A stretch of DNA of 64,000 nucleotides from OLB6 sp964467455 (GCA_964467455.1 CAYXQJ010000001.1:124001-188000); one strand, 5' to 3'; positions 46,205-55,654 are shown, counted from the stretch's first letter. Program-made: numbers and translations. The notes: a model not told the origin generated them from the sequence alone.

Positions 46205-48811
46205 ATGACGCGTTTGTTTCGTATTGCTCTGACCCTCCTGACCCTCTCGGTCGGCATCGTGCCGACGATGGCAGCGGATTTCCATGATTACGTCAAACTG
46301 GGCAAAGCCCAGATCGACCGGATCCTTGCCACGGAGACACGGACGGTCATCGACCTGTCGGGTCCATGGCAGGTGATCGAAGACGGCGAGGCCGTCGGGA
46401 CTCTGGAGCTTCCGGCGTCGCGAAAGCATGACGGCACTCTGACGATCCGTCGATCCGTCAAGATCGACAAGTCCACCCTACAGTCTCGGTCGTGGAGCAT
46501 TCAGTTCTTCGGCGTCTCCCACGAGGTCGACTTGAAGGTGAACGGTCGTCCGGTCATGCGCTATCCCGGTGGCTCTGCCCCGTTCGTGGCACGCATCCCT
46601 GATCGCATCCTCACACCGGGGTCGAACGACATCGAACTCACGATCTCGAAAGGGGGCGAGCTGGGCGCCATCGTACATCGCTTCGCACCCTATGCACAGC
46701 AAGAACCACTTGGGATCTATCGTGAGCTGTTCCTTGTTGGGACGCCGCAAGTGTGGACGTCGGATGTGTCAACGACAACGGCATTCTCAAGCGGCCAGGG
46801 CTTTGCCTCGGTGGTCGCCACGGCCGTGATCAACGGTGCCAACGTTGATCGCCTTGCCGGAACAGCTACATCAGACGAAGCCATGCGCCAAGGCAGCATT
46901 GCCGTAGGCGTCGAAGCGACGATCCGTAGGATGTCGTCGAACGAAGTAGTAGCCCGGACAGGACCGCAGATGACGACGATCGAACGGGCGCGGTCACAAA
47001 AGGTACGGTTCGACCTAAGTGTGGCCAATCCTGCGTTGTGGACGCCTGCTGATCCGGCCCTGTACGAGCTGGAGATCAGGATCACGCATAACGGTGCGCT
47101 TGTCGATGTTTTCACATCTTCTGTCGGGTTCAGATCCTTGCGGGTCGGCACGACGGAAGGCGGTCGCCGGCTCTTCCTGAACGATTCGATGATCTTCATC
47201 TCGGGTGCTTCGTACGTCGAAGAGTATCCGCGTCAAGGGGCAACACTCTCCTATCGCCAGATGGAGTTCGACGTCGCCATGCTCAAGACGCTTGGCGTGA
47301 ATGTTGTTCGCTTTAACCACCACGCACCACATCCCTACCTCCTCCATCTGTTCGATCGTTATGGCATCATGGCCTTGATCGAACTGGATGCCGTGGGCAT
47401 TCCCAAAGGACTGCTGCAAGAGGAGGAGATCTTGGCCCAGATGCGCAACCGTGCAGACATGTTGGCCGGATATGTTGGCAGTCACCCTTCCGTGATCGGT
47501 TGCGGTCTCAGTGATCTGTTAGAAGAAGGGGCCGATCAGACCTCAGCAGTGCATGCAGAACTTGCGAAGATCTTCCGCACCCGCTCAACAGGCCTGATCT
47601 ACAAGGTCATCGCCGGAGGCCAGGTCAGCAAAACCTCGGAAGGTGGTTTCGACCTGATCATCATTCGAGTGAACACACAGCGCGACCGGACTCGGATGGA
47701 TGCCATTCTTGAAGAAGCCGAACGTGTGATCCGCACTGCCGCCGTGATCACGTCTGTGGGAACGGTGATCTCACCATCGAACATGAATGGCTTTAGCGAT
47801 CCGCTGTCGAACGAAGCGCAGGCCATCGTCATCCGCGATGGCTATCAGGCAGCGAAGTTCCATGGCCTTGCCGGATGCCTCGTTGAGACATTCAATGACC
47901 ATTCACTTGAGTTGCCGACGATGCTGGTCGATCATTACGATCCGTTCGTCCGCACCTCAGGCATGGTGGATGTATGGCGTCAGCCACGCGTGTCGTATAC
48001 GATGTACAAGTCGTTGATCAATGAAGAGAAGGAACCTCTGCTGCAAGCACGGGAATATGACAACTCAACACCGTTGACCTTTATTGCTACAGGTCTCATT
48101 CTTGCACTCATCTTGGCCTTCTTGGTCAACCGCTCTCGTCGTTTCCGTGAATACTTTGCGCGCTCCATCATTCGTCCGTACAACTTCTACGCCGACATCC
48201 GCGATCAACGCATCTTGTCCGTGATCCAGACGATGTTGCTCGGACTGGTCGTTGCCGCAAGCATCGGCCTCGTCTTGGCCGCGCTGTTGTATTTCCTCCG
48301 AACAGACCCGGCTGTAGAATACCTGCTGCACCTTGTGGCGCCATCGCAGTTCATGTATGAGATGATCCGATTCATTGCTTGGCGTCCGGCGCTGGCCGTC
48401 ATGGCGACATCGCTCTTGGTCTTCTCGGTCTTGATGATCGCATCGACCATGCTTCGCGTCGGCGGCATGTTCATCAAGGGGCGCATCCTTTATCGCGACA
48501 CCCTGACCATCGTTGTGTGGTCGGCCGTTCCGCTGTTGGCACTTCTGCCGATCGGTGTGGGCTTGTATCAGGTCCTCAGCACTGACGCCATGTCGAGCTG
48601 GATCCCGCTGATCGTGACCGCTTCAGCAGCGTGGACCGTCTTCAGGATCTTGAGGGCAACGTCAGTGGTCTTCGACGCTCCTTCTCTCATCGTCTACGGC
48701 GTTGGTGTCGGCGTGATCGTTCTGTTCCTCGGCCTCCTGATAGGACTGTGGGCATATGTCTACAGTGGGTTCGACTTCCTGCAGTACTATCGCGCAGTGA
48801 TCTCAGCTTAA
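46205..48811 (+). CDS. GH2-fold protein fused to a membrane domain
   Basis: 868 residues from ATG 46205. A signal peptide ends PTMAA. Residues about 40-175 form a GH2 sugar-binding-like domain (WQVIEDGEAVGTLELP, VDLKVNGRPVMRYPGGSAPF), then an Ig-like domain and a TIM-barrel-like domain (LKTLGVNVVRFNHHAPHPYL). Where active GH2 enzymes have a GNE acid/base motif after the SHPSVIG-like stretch, this protein has GLSDLLEEG. The nucleophile motif (S-E-Y-G) is replaced by VISPSNMNG. From about residue 620, five or six membrane helices follow. Probably a non-catalytic sugar-binding membrane protein. hrcA begins six bases after its stop. Confidence 0.7.
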   Translation: MTRLFRIALTLLTLSVGIVPTMAADFHDYVKLGKAQIDRILATETRTVIDLSGPWQVIEDGEAVGTLELPASRKHDGTLTIRRSVKIDKSTLQSRSWSIQFFGVSHEVDLKVNGRPVMRYPGGSAPFVARIPDRILTPGSNDIELTISKGGELGAIVHRFAPYAQQEPLGIYRELFLVGTPQVWTSDVSTTTAFSSGQGFASVVATAVINGANVDRLAGTATSDEAMRQGSIAVGVEATIRRMSSNEVVARTGPQMTTIERARSQKVRFDLSVANPALWTPADPALYELEIRITHNGALVDVFTSSVGFRSLRVGTTEGGRRLFLNDSMIFISGASYVEEYPRQGATLSYRQMEFDVAMLKTLGVNVVRFNHHAPHPYLLHLFDRYGIMALIELDAVGIPKGLLQEEEILAQMRNRADMLAGYVGSHPSVIGCGLSDLLEEGADQTSAVHAELAKIFRTRSTGLIYKVIAGGQVSKTSEGGFDLIIIRVNTQRDRTRMDAILEEAERVIRTAAVITSVGTVISPSNMNGFSDPLSNEAQAIVIRDGYQAAKFHGLAGCLVETFNDHSLELPTMLVDHYDPFVRTSGMVDVWRQPRVSYTMYKSLINEEKEPLLQAREYDNSTPLTFIATGLILALILAFLVNRSRRFREYFARSIIRPYNFYADIRDQRILSVIQTMLLGLVVAASIGLVLAALLYFLRTDPAVEYLLHLVAPSQFMYEMIRFIAWRPALAVMATSLLVFSVLMIASTMLRVGGMFIKGRILYRDTLTIVVWSAVPLLALLPIGVGLYQVLSTDAMSSWIPLIVTASAAWTVFRILRATSVVFDAPSLIVYGVGVGVIVLFLGLLIGLWAYVYSGFDFLQYYRAVISA

Positions 48812-48817
48812 CGCATC

Positions 48818-49870
48818 ATGTCGGCATTGTACTTCCCCCAGCAACAGCACGAACTCAACGATCGCGAACGAACGATCCTTCAGGCCGTTGTGCAGCTATT
48901 CATCCTGCACGCCAGCCCCGTCGGATCGCGCATTGTGTCGAAGTTCCTGGAACGGGAGATGAAACTCTCACCGGCGACCATCCGCAACATCATGGCCGAT
49001 CTTGAAGATCATGGCTACATCGCCCACCCACATACGTCGGCCGGCCGCATGCCGACCGATAAGGGATATCGGTTTTATGTTGATGCGCTGATGGACGTCG
49101 ACCACTTGCCGCATCAAGACACGGCCATCCTCGGTGAGCTTGCACAACGCCCCAAGGAACTGCTGCTCAAGGACGCATCAAAGATCCTCAGCTCGCTGTC
49201 CCATCATCTCGCCGTGGTGCGGATCCCCCGCTTTGGTGATGTTCTGGTCCGTCACGTCGAGATCCTCCCGCTCTCCAGTGAACGATTGGTCGTCATCCTC
49301 TCCCTAGAGTCCGACATCGTCCAAACGATCACGATGGAGACGTCATCGCTTCCTACTGCCGGCACCGTCGACGAGGTGAAACGCCTGATCAATGAGCGTC
49401 TCGTGGGACGCCCCCTACATGCCTTATCCGAGATCTTCCCGGAAGTTCATCGAGATGATCAGGGGGCGACCCCTTCCCTAGTGAGATTGTTCGTGGAGCA
49501 TGTCGAGCGGCTGGGCACGATCGGTACGGGGACGTCGGTCCACGTCGCCGGTGCACAACAGTTGCTCACCTTGCCCGAGTTTGAAGATCCGGGGCGAATG
49601 CGCAGTGTGATCGAGTTGATCGAAGATGAAGATGTGATCATCCACCTCGTGGATTCGGCAACTCAGGACGGACTCAGCGTCCGTATCGGCAACGAGCTGG
49701 CGCACGAACAATTCACGGATTACAGTGTCGTCACTACCACCTATCGCGTCGGTTCGGCAAAGGGGTCGGTAAGCTTGATCGGACCTAAACGTATGCAGTA
49801 CTCACGAATGATGTCGTTGGTCCAAATGGTCTCCAACGTCATCAATACCAGTTTTGATTCTTCACACTAA
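48818..49870 (+). CDS. hrcA: Heat-shock repressor HrcA
   Basis: 350 residues. A winged helix lies at the N-terminus (ERTILQAVVQLFILHASPVG, SPATIRNIMADLEDHGYI, HTSAGRMPTDKGYRFYVD), which is the HrcA signature. A GAF-like domain with an inserted region follows. HrcA binds CIRCE operators upstream of chaperone genes and needs GroEL for activity. grpE and dnaJ follow directly, with the grpE start 16 bases after the hrcA stop. No CIRCE element was seen upstream in this window. Confidence 0.93.
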   Translation: MSALYFPQQQHELNDRERTILQAVVQLFILHASPVGSRIVSKFLEREMKLSPATIRNIMADLEDHGYIAHPHTSAGRMPTDKGYRFYVDALMDVDHLPHQDTAILGELAQRPKELLLKDASKILSSLSHHLAVVRIPRFGDVLVRHVEILPLSSERLVVILSLESDIVQTITMETSSLPTAGTVDEVKRLINERLVGRPLHALSEIFPEVHRDDQGATPSLVRLFVEHVERLGTIGTGTSVHVAGAQQLLTLPEFEDPGRMRSVIELIEDEDVIIHLVDSATQDGLSVRIGNELAHEQFTDYSVVTTTYRVGSAKGSVSLIGPKRMQYSRMMSLVQMVSNVINTSFDSSH

Positions 49871-49886
49871 TCGTTCCAACGAAACC

Positions 49887-50378
49887 ATGTCAGAGAATAC
49901 GGATCCCATCGAGGAACTCTCCGAGGTTGAACAGCTGCAGCTCCAAGTGCAGGAACTCCAAGAACTCGCCCAACGAAAGGCAGCTGAGGTCGAGAACATC
50001 CGCCGTCGTTCCGCCTTGGAAAAAGAGCAGCTGGTCAGCTATGCATCCGAACACCTCATCACGAAGATGCTGCCGGTGATCGACGATCTGCATGCTGCCG
50101 TTGAGAGTGCAAAGACCAATCACGACTTCGAAGGACTTCGGGCCGGTGTCGAGATGATCTATACCAAGGCCGTCAAGATCTTCCACGATGCAGGCGTACG
50201 GGTGATCGAAGGGGGCGAAGGAGAACCCTTCAATGTTGATGTTCATGAAGCCCTGATGCATATGCCCTCCGATCATCCGGAAGGACACGTGGTGCAGGTG
50301 ATCCAGCGAGGTTATCAGATCCACGATAAGGTGATCCGTCATGCGAAGGTGATCACGTCGGCAGGAGGCGGTGAATAA
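49887..50378 (+). CDS. grpE: Nucleotide exchange factor GrpE
   Basis: 163 residues from ATG 49887. A Gln/Glu-rich coiled coil (VEQLQLQVQELQELAQRKAA) leads to ENIRRRSALEKEQ and the GrpE head (KMLPVIDDLHAAVE, HEALMHMPSDHPEG, GYQIHDKVIRHAKV). It speeds ADP release from DnaK. The stop TAA overlaps the dnaJ ATG by one base. Confidence 0.95.
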   Translation: MSENTDPIEELSEVEQLQLQVQELQELAQRKAAEVENIRRRSALEKEQLVSYASEHLITKMLPVIDDLHAAVESAKTNHDFEGLRAGVEMIYTKAVKIFHDAGVRVIEGGEGEPFNVDVHEALMHMPSDHPEGHVVQVIQRGYQIHDKVIRHAKVITSAGGGE

Positions 50379-51532
50379 TGGCCCAGCGCGACTATTACGA
50401 GGTCCTCGGTGTCGGCAAAGGTGCCTCGGACCAGGAGATCAAATCGGCCTACCGCAAGTTGGCCATGCAGTATCATCCCGACCGAAATCCTGATGATCCA
50501 TCGGCGGAAGAGAGATTTAAGGAAGCGGCTGAGGCATACGACGTATTGTCGAATGCCGATAAACGCGCTCGCTACGATCAATACGGTCATGCCGGCGTCA
50601 ACGGAGGCCCTGGTGGTGGCGCACATCACTTCACGGATATCAACGACATCTTCAGTGCCTTTGGTGACATCTTCGGCGGCGGCGTCTTTGGCGATTTCTT
50701 TGGCGGCGGACAGCGTCGCGGCGGAAGACGTCAACGCGGCGAGGCCGGTGCCGATCTACGGATCCGCATGCCCCTTACCTTGGAAGAGATCGCTACGGGC
50801 GTGGAAAAGACCATCAAGTTGAAGCACATGAAGACGTGCTCGACGTGCAATGGCCATGGTGCAGCAGAAGGATCGAGCTACGACACCTGCAGCTCATGCC
50901 AAGGCTCTGGTGAGGTTCGACAAGTGTCGCGTTCCGTCTTCGGTCAGTTTGTCAGTGTTGCTCCCTGTCCTGCCTGCAGTGGTACGGGCGAGGTCCTCAA
51001 GAATGCCTGTTCGACCTGCCGCGGCGAAGGTCGCGTAGAAGGTGAATCCAACGTCAAGGTGACCATCCCTGCCGGCGTGCGCACCGGCAACTACCTCACG
51101 GTCACGGGCAAGGGTCATGCCGGCCGACGCGGCGGCCCAAGCGGCGACGCCATGGTGGTGATCGAAGAGTTGGAACACGAACATTTTGAACGTGAAGAGG
51201 ATGATGTCTACACCGACGTCATCGTCGACTTCCCTACCGCAGCCCTCGGCGGTGATGTAGAGGTCCCGACCCTCGAAGGCACGTCCGTCCTCACGATCGA
51301 AGCCGGCACGCAGCCCGGCGCCTTGCTCCGCATGAAGGGGAAGGGCATCCCTCACCTCAATGCTCGTGGTAAAGGCGATCAGATCGTCCGCTTCAATGTC
51401 TACGTCCCCACGTCACTCAACGGATCAGAGAAGAAGATTCTCAAAGATCTCGCCGGCAACAAACACTTCACGCCACCATCAAAACGTGAGCGCAGAGATC
51501 TGTTCGAGAGAATGAAGGAAGCGTTCTCGTAG
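50378..51532 (+). CDS. dnaJ: Chaperone DnaJ
   Basis: 384 residues. The J domain has HPD at residues 33-35. A Gly/Phe-rich linker includes FGGGVFGDFFGGG. Four zinc-finger motifs are intact (CSTCNGHG, CSSCQGSG, CPACSGTG, CSTCRGEG). The C-terminal substrate-binding domains are present. It is the co-chaperone that delivers clients to DnaK and works with GrpE. dnaK itself is not in the window. Confidence 0.96.
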   Translation: MAQRDYYEVLGVGKGASDQEIKSAYRKLAMQYHPDRNPDDPSAEERFKEAAEAYDVLSNADKRARYDQYGHAGVNGGPGGGAHHFTDINDIFSAFGDIFGGGVFGDFFGGGQRRGGRRQRGEAGADLRIRMPLTLEEIATGVEKTIKLKHMKTCSTCNGHGAAEGSSYDTCSSCQGSGEVRQVSRSVFGQFVSVAPCPACSGTGEVLKNACSTCRGEGRVEGESNVKVTIPAGVRTGNYLTVTGKGHAGRRGGPSGDAMVVIEELEHEHFEREEDDVYTDVIVDFPTAALGGDVEVPTLEGTSVLTIEAGTQPGALLRMKGKGIPHLNARGKGDQIVRFNVYVPTSLNGSEKKILKDLAGNKHFTPPSKRERRDLFERMKEAFS

Positions 51533-51534
51533 AT

Positions 51535-51710
51535 GGTTGGTGGTCTGTGGTTGGTGGTCTGTGGTTGGTGGTTTGTGGTTGGTGGTTGGTGGTCTGTGGT
51601 TGGTGGTGATGTCACGAAATGACCGTGAACTACCACGATACACCACAGACCACCAACCACAGACCACAGACCACCAACCACCAACCACCAACCACAGCCC
51701 ACCAACCACC
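51535..51710. repeat. Tandem and inverted repeat element before comEA
   Basis: The left arm (about 51535-51608) repeats a 14-base unit TGGTTGGTGGTCTG about five times. The right arm (about 51640-51710) repeats the reverse complement. Together they could form a hairpin of about 65 base pairs with a 35-base loop. A 21-base stretch of the right arm is identical to part of dnaE2 (22720-22747). The element separates dnaJ from comEA. Confidence 0.85.
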
Positions 51711-52172
51711 ATGCACTTCCTCCAAACCCACACGGGCCTTGCCAAAGGTGAGGCCATCGTGGTGACCACGATATCCATCCTACTTGTTGGCGGATGGGTC
51801 GGCAGCCGGATGTTTCCCCACCAGGGGACGCATGATGTGGCAACAACACAGAAGGTGATCGCTCTCCTCGATTCCATCCAACGTCAGACGTCCACGATGT
51901 CTGCACACGAGCGTCTCGAAGTCGCCGCGGTGCCGCCACCAACACCGGCGCGACAGCAAACTGAGCCAACAAAGGCCGCCGTCCGTGTTGCCGTCAACAC
52001 GGCATCCAAGGCACAGCTGGAACGGCTTCCCGGCGTTGGCCCTGCGATGGCCGAGCGGATCATTGAAGAGCGTCAACGTCGCCCCTTCACCAACCCTGAC
52101 GATCTGGATCGGGTGAAAGGGATCGGAGCAAAGAAACTGGAGAAGATGCGTCCGTACATCATTGCGCCGTAA
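51711..52172 (+). CDS. comEA: ComEA-like helix-hairpin-helix DNA-binding protein
   Basis: 153 residues from ATG 51711. One membrane helix (AIVVTTISILLVGGWVGS) anchors it facing the periplasm. A Pro/Thr-rich spacer follows, then the ComEA domain (VNTASKAQLERLPGVGPAMA, FTNPDDLDRVKGIGAKKLEK). In known systems ComEA binds incoming DNA during natural transformation. The open frame continues upstream through the repeat element, but that part is low-complexity and rejected. No other competence gene is adjacent. Confidence 0.8.
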   Translation: MHFLQTHTGLAKGEAIVVTTISILLVGGWVGSRMFPHQGTHDVATTQKVIALLDSIQRQTSTMSAHERLEVAAVPPPTPARQQTEPTKAAVRVAVNTASKAQLERLPGVGPAMAERIIEERQRRPFTNPDDLDRVKGIGAKKLEKMRPYIIAP

Positions 52173-52180
52173 ATTTCGCC

Positions 52181-52948
52181 ATGCCCACGTGTCTCTATCT
52201 GCACCCACTACGATCGATCCGCATGACGTGGGAGATCACAGATGACATTCCGACCCTCACCGATTATGTGCTGACGCCGCCGGTCGACACTTCCGATGTT
52301 GCCGATGCCGACGTGACGATCATTCATAGCAACGACATCATCTTCCATCGTATGCCGGGTCAGGTGACCGATCGACCAACGATCGATGCAGAGTGTGCGG
52401 CATGGTTGCCGGAGATCACCCAGTCACCAATACGCAGGGTCATCCATCCCTCGGCCATCTGTTACGGCTCATCATGGACGGCGATCCTTGCCGTGCATCC
52501 GGAGCAGCGTCCGATCGACAATGTGCGGCGTTCACGGTTTCTATTCGACATCGAAACGGACATCGTAGGACTTGGGAAGGAAGGACGCTCACTCTTCGTC
52601 GGCCGCCGTGGGCACTGGATCTGGGTTGGCGCCGTGAACGATGATGGAAGTCTCGCCCACCTCGACCGAGTTGTCTTCGACCCCGACCTTGGCCTCGCCG
52701 CTCAGTGCTGTCGGGTGATCGACGAAATGTTGAATACGACGGATGTCGCAGCTTCCCCACTCTTCGTGTTCGGCGATGTTGTTGATCCAACGTTGCTCCG
52801 AAACGTTGCGACTCATTTTTCAAGTGTCATTGACCCCGTGCAGCGTTTTAACCCGTTTCACCGCGTGCGTTCTGCACTCACTCAGGACAAAGCCGCAGAT
52901 GTGTTACGCCGAGCCCATCTTGTTGGGACTGTTGTAGGAGCGATGTGA
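52181..52948 (+). CDS. DUF3822-like protein upstream of rsmD
   Basis: 255 residues, no signal peptide. Assigned mainly from its position directly before rsmD, where Bacteroidota usually carry a DUF3822 gene, and from an actin/ASKHA-like pattern (RSLFVGRRGHWIWVGAVNDD, PLFVFGDVVDP). The C-terminal FNPFHRVRSAL resembles family members. Its role is unknown. An alternative start is ATG 52223. It overlaps rsmD by four bases. Confidence 0.55.
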   Translation: MPTCLYLHPLRSIRMTWEITDDIPTLTDYVLTPPVDTSDVADADVTIIHSNDIIFHRMPGQVTDRPTIDAECAAWLPEITQSPIRRVIHPSAICYGSSWTAILAVHPEQRPIDNVRRSRFLFDIETDIVGLGKEGRSLFVGRRGHWIWVGAVNDDGSLAHLDRVVFDPDLGLAAQCCRVIDEMLNTTDVAASPLFVFGDVVDPTLLRNVATHFSSVIDPVQRFNPFHRVRSALTQDKAADVLRRAHLVGTVVGAM

Positions 52949-53508
52949 GTCTGCGCATCATTGCCGGTGTGTTAAAGGGGCGGACCATTCCCTCTCCTGT
53001 CTCACACGGTACGCGGCCAACGACCGACATGTGGCGTTCATCGATGTTCTCTGCACTTGAAGAACGACTCGACCTTGACAGTATCGAGGTACTTGACCTG
53101 TTTGCCGGTACAGGCGCTCTTGGACTAGAGTGTCTGTCTCGCGGTGCCGGTCGCGCTGTCTTTGTTGAACAAGATCATCCCACTGCGCAACAACTCCGGG
53201 AGACGATCGACAACGTTGCCATGACGGCACAAGCCGCGGTGGTCGAAGATGATGTCGCTCGATATCTCAAAAGTGCAAAAGACCGTTTTGATCTGATCCT
53301 TGCTGACCCACCCTATGCACTGCGGGTGGCCAACAAGGTGCGTGATGCCATCGTCCGTCAGCAACTGCTGCGCCCAGGCGGTTGGTTGCTCATGGAGCAC
53401 GGAAGCACTGAGTTCTTGTTGCCGGATGCGCAATGGACGGTCGCTTGGCACAAAGAACGGTCCGGCACCACGGCCACACTACAGCAATGGTTGCCCTCCG
53501 CGCCGTAG
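52945..53508 (+). CDS. rsmD: 16S rRNA (guanine(966)-N2)-methyltransferase RsmD
   Basis: 187 residues starting at GTG 52945, which overlaps the preceding TGA. It has the N-terminal RIIAGVLKGR, RPTTDMWRSSMFSAL, the SAM-binding DLFAGTGALGLECLSRGA and the catalytic DPPY motif. It methylates G966 in 16S rRNA. Its stop codon lies inside the coaD promoter. Confidence 0.93.
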   Translation: MSLRIIAGVLKGRTIPSPVSHGTRPTTDMWRSSMFSALEERLDLDSIEVLDLFAGTGALGLECLSRGAGRAVFVEQDHPTAQQLRETIDNVAMTAQAAVVEDDVARYLKSAKDRFDLILADPPYALRVANKVRDAIVRQQLLRPGGWLLMEHGSTEFLLPDAQWTVAWHKERSGTTATLQQWLPSAP

Positions 53509-53513
53509 TTTTG
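53506..53513 (+). promoter_or_regulatory. TAnnTTTG promoter of coaD
   Basis: TAGTTTTG includes the rsmD stop codon. Transcription near 53520 would give coaD a leader of about 10 bases. Confidence 0.5.
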
Positions 53514-53529
53514 TCCAGAAAGCCCCCTT

Positions 53530-54015
53530 ATGTCTAAACACGCAATGTATCCGGGATCCTTCGATCCGATCACGAACGGTCACGTGGATGTGATCGAGCG
53601 CGCATCGCTATTGTTCGACACGGTCTCGGTCGTGATCGCCCGCAACAGCAAGAAGACGCCGATGTTCTCCGAAGAGGAACGTGTTGCCATGGCCGAAGAG
53701 GCCTTGGTCCACCTCCCGAACGTCAAGGTCTTGCTCTATACCGGACTTGTGGTCGACTTTGCGGTGGAACACAAGATCGACGTCATCATCCGAGGTATTC
53801 GGGCCGTCACTGACTTCGAATATGAGTTTCAGATCGCCTTGATGAATCGGAAACTGTCTCCGGACCTACACACCATTTTCATGTTGCCGCATGAGCGGTA
53901 TACCTACCTCAACTCGTCGATCATCCGCGAGTTGGGACGCTATGACCAGGACATCTCGGAATTCGTCCCACCCGGCGTAGCACGACGAATGAAGGAGCGT
54001 CACCACCAGTCATGA
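53530..54015 (+). CDS. coaD: Phosphopantetheine adenylyltransferase CoaD
   Basis: 161 residues. The nucleotidyltransferase motif YPGSFDPITNGHVDVIERA at the N-terminus and NSSIIREL near the C-terminus (the ISSTxxR-type motif) define the family; RGIRAVTDFEYEFQIALMNR is also typical. It makes dephospho-CoA in CoA synthesis. Overlaps rimO by four bases (ATGA). Confidence 0.96.
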   Translation: MSKHAMYPGSFDPITNGHVDVIERASLLFDTVSVVIARNSKKTPMFSEEERVAMAEEALVHLPNVKVLLYTGLVVDFAVEHKIDVIIRGIRAVTDFEYEFQIALMNRKLSPDLHTIFMLPHERYTYLNSSIIRELGRYDQDISEFVPPGVARRMKERHHQS

Positions 54016-55298
54016 GCGAACGCAAGGTCCACATCATCACCCTTGGCTGCAGCAAGAACACCGTCGACAGCGAGATGCTCGCCGGTCACCTCCGTGCAAA
54101 TTCCATGGAGCTGGCCACGACGATCGACGATGCTGATACGATCGTGATCAACACCTGCGGCTTTATCGATGCCGCCAAAGAAGAAAGCGTCAACACGATC
54201 TTGGAAGCAGCCCAACTCAAACAACAGGGGGCGATCGATACGCTCGTTGTTGCCGGCTGCCTCTCGGAGCGCTATGGCGACGAGTTGCGGGCCGAGATCC
54301 CGGAAGTGGATCACTTCTTCGGGACCGAGGCCTACGAAGGCATCATCAAAGCGTTGTCGCCCGACTTGAAGTATGCCCTGCTTGGTGAGCGGTTAGTATC
54401 AACGCCTCAACCATACTCCTATCTCAAGATCTCGGAAGGATGCGATCGTCCGTGTTCATTCTGCGCTATTCCGCTGATGCGCGGTAAACACCGCAGCATT
54501 CCGGCCGACGAAGTGGTACGCCAGGCACGCGGATTGGTGGATGGCGGCGCAAAAGAACTGGTCCTCGTCGCACAAGACCTGACGTATTATGGCTTGGACA
54601 TCGACGGTAAACGGACGTTGTCTGATCTGCTTCGTCGACTGTCGGACGAGTCCGGCGCCGAATGGATCCGTTGCATGTATGCCTTCCCCAGCGGATTTCC
54701 GACGGATGTCCTGTCCGTGATCCGTGAACGCGAGAACATCGTCAAGTATCTCGACATGCCGCTGCAACATGCTGCCGACAGCGTGCTCAAGAGCATGCGC
54801 CGTGGCATCACTCGGTCCAAGACTGAAGACCTGCTTGCCATGATCCGCGATGAAGTACCGGGCATTACGCTGCGGTCGACCTTCATCCTCGGCTATCCGA
54901 ATGAGACCGAAGCCGATGTCGACGAATTGATGGACTTCCTTGAAACGGTGCAACTCGACCGCGTCGGCGTCTTTTCATACTCACAGGAAGATGACACGTA
55001 TGCCTACATCCTTGGTGACCCGATCCCAAGCGAGGTCAAGCAGGAGCGTATCGCGCGCGTCATGGAACTACAACGCGGCATCTCCGAAGCAAAGAACCTT
55101 GCCAAGATCGGCACCACACAACGGGTGTTGATCGAAGAAGCCGTAGAAGGTGAATGGAGGGGGCGGACCAGTGCCGACGCTCCGGAAGTTGACAACGAGG
55201 TCTATGTACGTTCCAACTCGCCCCTTACCGTCGGCAGTTTTGTGAACGTCGAGATCGAGGACGTTGCCGAGTTCGATCTGTTCGGGACGGTGGTCTAA
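54012..55298 (+). CDS. rimO: Ribosomal protein S12 methylthiotransferase RimO
   Basis: 428 residues. The UPF0004 domain (ITLGCSKNTVDSEML, VINTCGFIDAAKEES, VAGCLSERY) supplies three Cys. The radical-SAM motif CDRPCSFC with IPLMRGKHRS is RimO-like. A C-terminal TRAM domain ends FDLFGTVV. It adds methylthio to Asp of ribosomal protein S12. It is a cousin of mtaB at 27750. Converges with the TMEM14-like gene with a four-base overlap. Confidence 0.94.
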   Translation: MSERKVHIITLGCSKNTVDSEMLAGHLRANSMELATTIDDADTIVINTCGFIDAAKEESVNTILEAAQLKQQGAIDTLVVAGCLSERYGDELRAEIPEVDHFFGTEAYEGIIKALSPDLKYALLGERLVSTPQPYSYLKISEGCDRPCSFCAIPLMRGKHRSIPADEVVRQARGLVDGGAKELVLVAQDLTYYGLDIDGKRTLSDLLRRLSDESGAEWIRCMYAFPSGFPTDVLSVIRERENIVKYLDMPLQHAADSVLKSMRRGITRSKTEDLLAMIRDEVPGITLRSTFILGYPNETEADVDELMDFLETVQLDRVGVFSYSQEDDTYAYILGDPIPSEVKQERIARVMELQRGISEAKNLAKIGTTQRVLIEEAVEGEWRGRTSADAPEVDNEVYVRSNSPLTVGSFVNVEIEDVAEFDLFGTVV

Positions 55299-55654
55299 CG
55301 TCGGAAAGCGCGAAGCAAGCGGACCGTGACGATGCTGCTGACGACGGCCATGATGGTCAATAACACGGCAACGGCGGTGCGGTCGGCACCCTTGACGACC
55401 TCAGCCCACTGCACGATACCGCGCCACAAAAAGGTCAGCGTAAAGATCGTTGTCGATGCCAGTGATGCCGGCATCGTCCACGGGCGTCCGTGTTGATGCA
55501 ACACACCCATGATGATCATCAACGAGCCAAAGACGATACCGTTGGCAATGGCAGAGGTACTTGTCTCACGCGTGATCTCGTAGCCGACGATGCCGGTGAT
55601 GATCAAGAAGATGCCGTAGGCCACTAACCAGGCCATCACGTGTTGCTTCTTCAT
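55295..55654 (-). CDS. TMEM14-like small membrane protein
   Basis: 119 residues from ATG 55654. Four membrane helices are visible (AWLVAYGIFLIITGIVGYEI, NGIVFGSLMIIMGVL, LASTTIFTLTFLWRG, VLLTIMAVVSSIVTV). The Gly-rich helix pattern suggests the TMEM14/UPF0136 type. It overlaps lolD by ATGA at its start and rimO at its end. Function unknown. Confidence 0.55.
   Translation of the reverse strand: MKKQHVMAWLVAYGIFLIITGIVGYEITRETSTSAIANGIVFGSLMIIMGVLHQHGRPWTMPASLASTTIFTLTFLWRGIVQWAEVVKGADRTAVAVLLTIMAVVSSIVTVRLLRAFRR

Noticed and set aside
48700..49890. CIRCE element for HrcA
   Set aside because: No TTAGCACTC-N9-GAGTGCTAA or close variant was found upstream of hrcA or grpE.
51537..51710. N-terminal extension of ComEA through the repeat element
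   Set aside because: It is encoded entirely by tandem repeats and lies before the ATG that starts the family-like membrane anchor.
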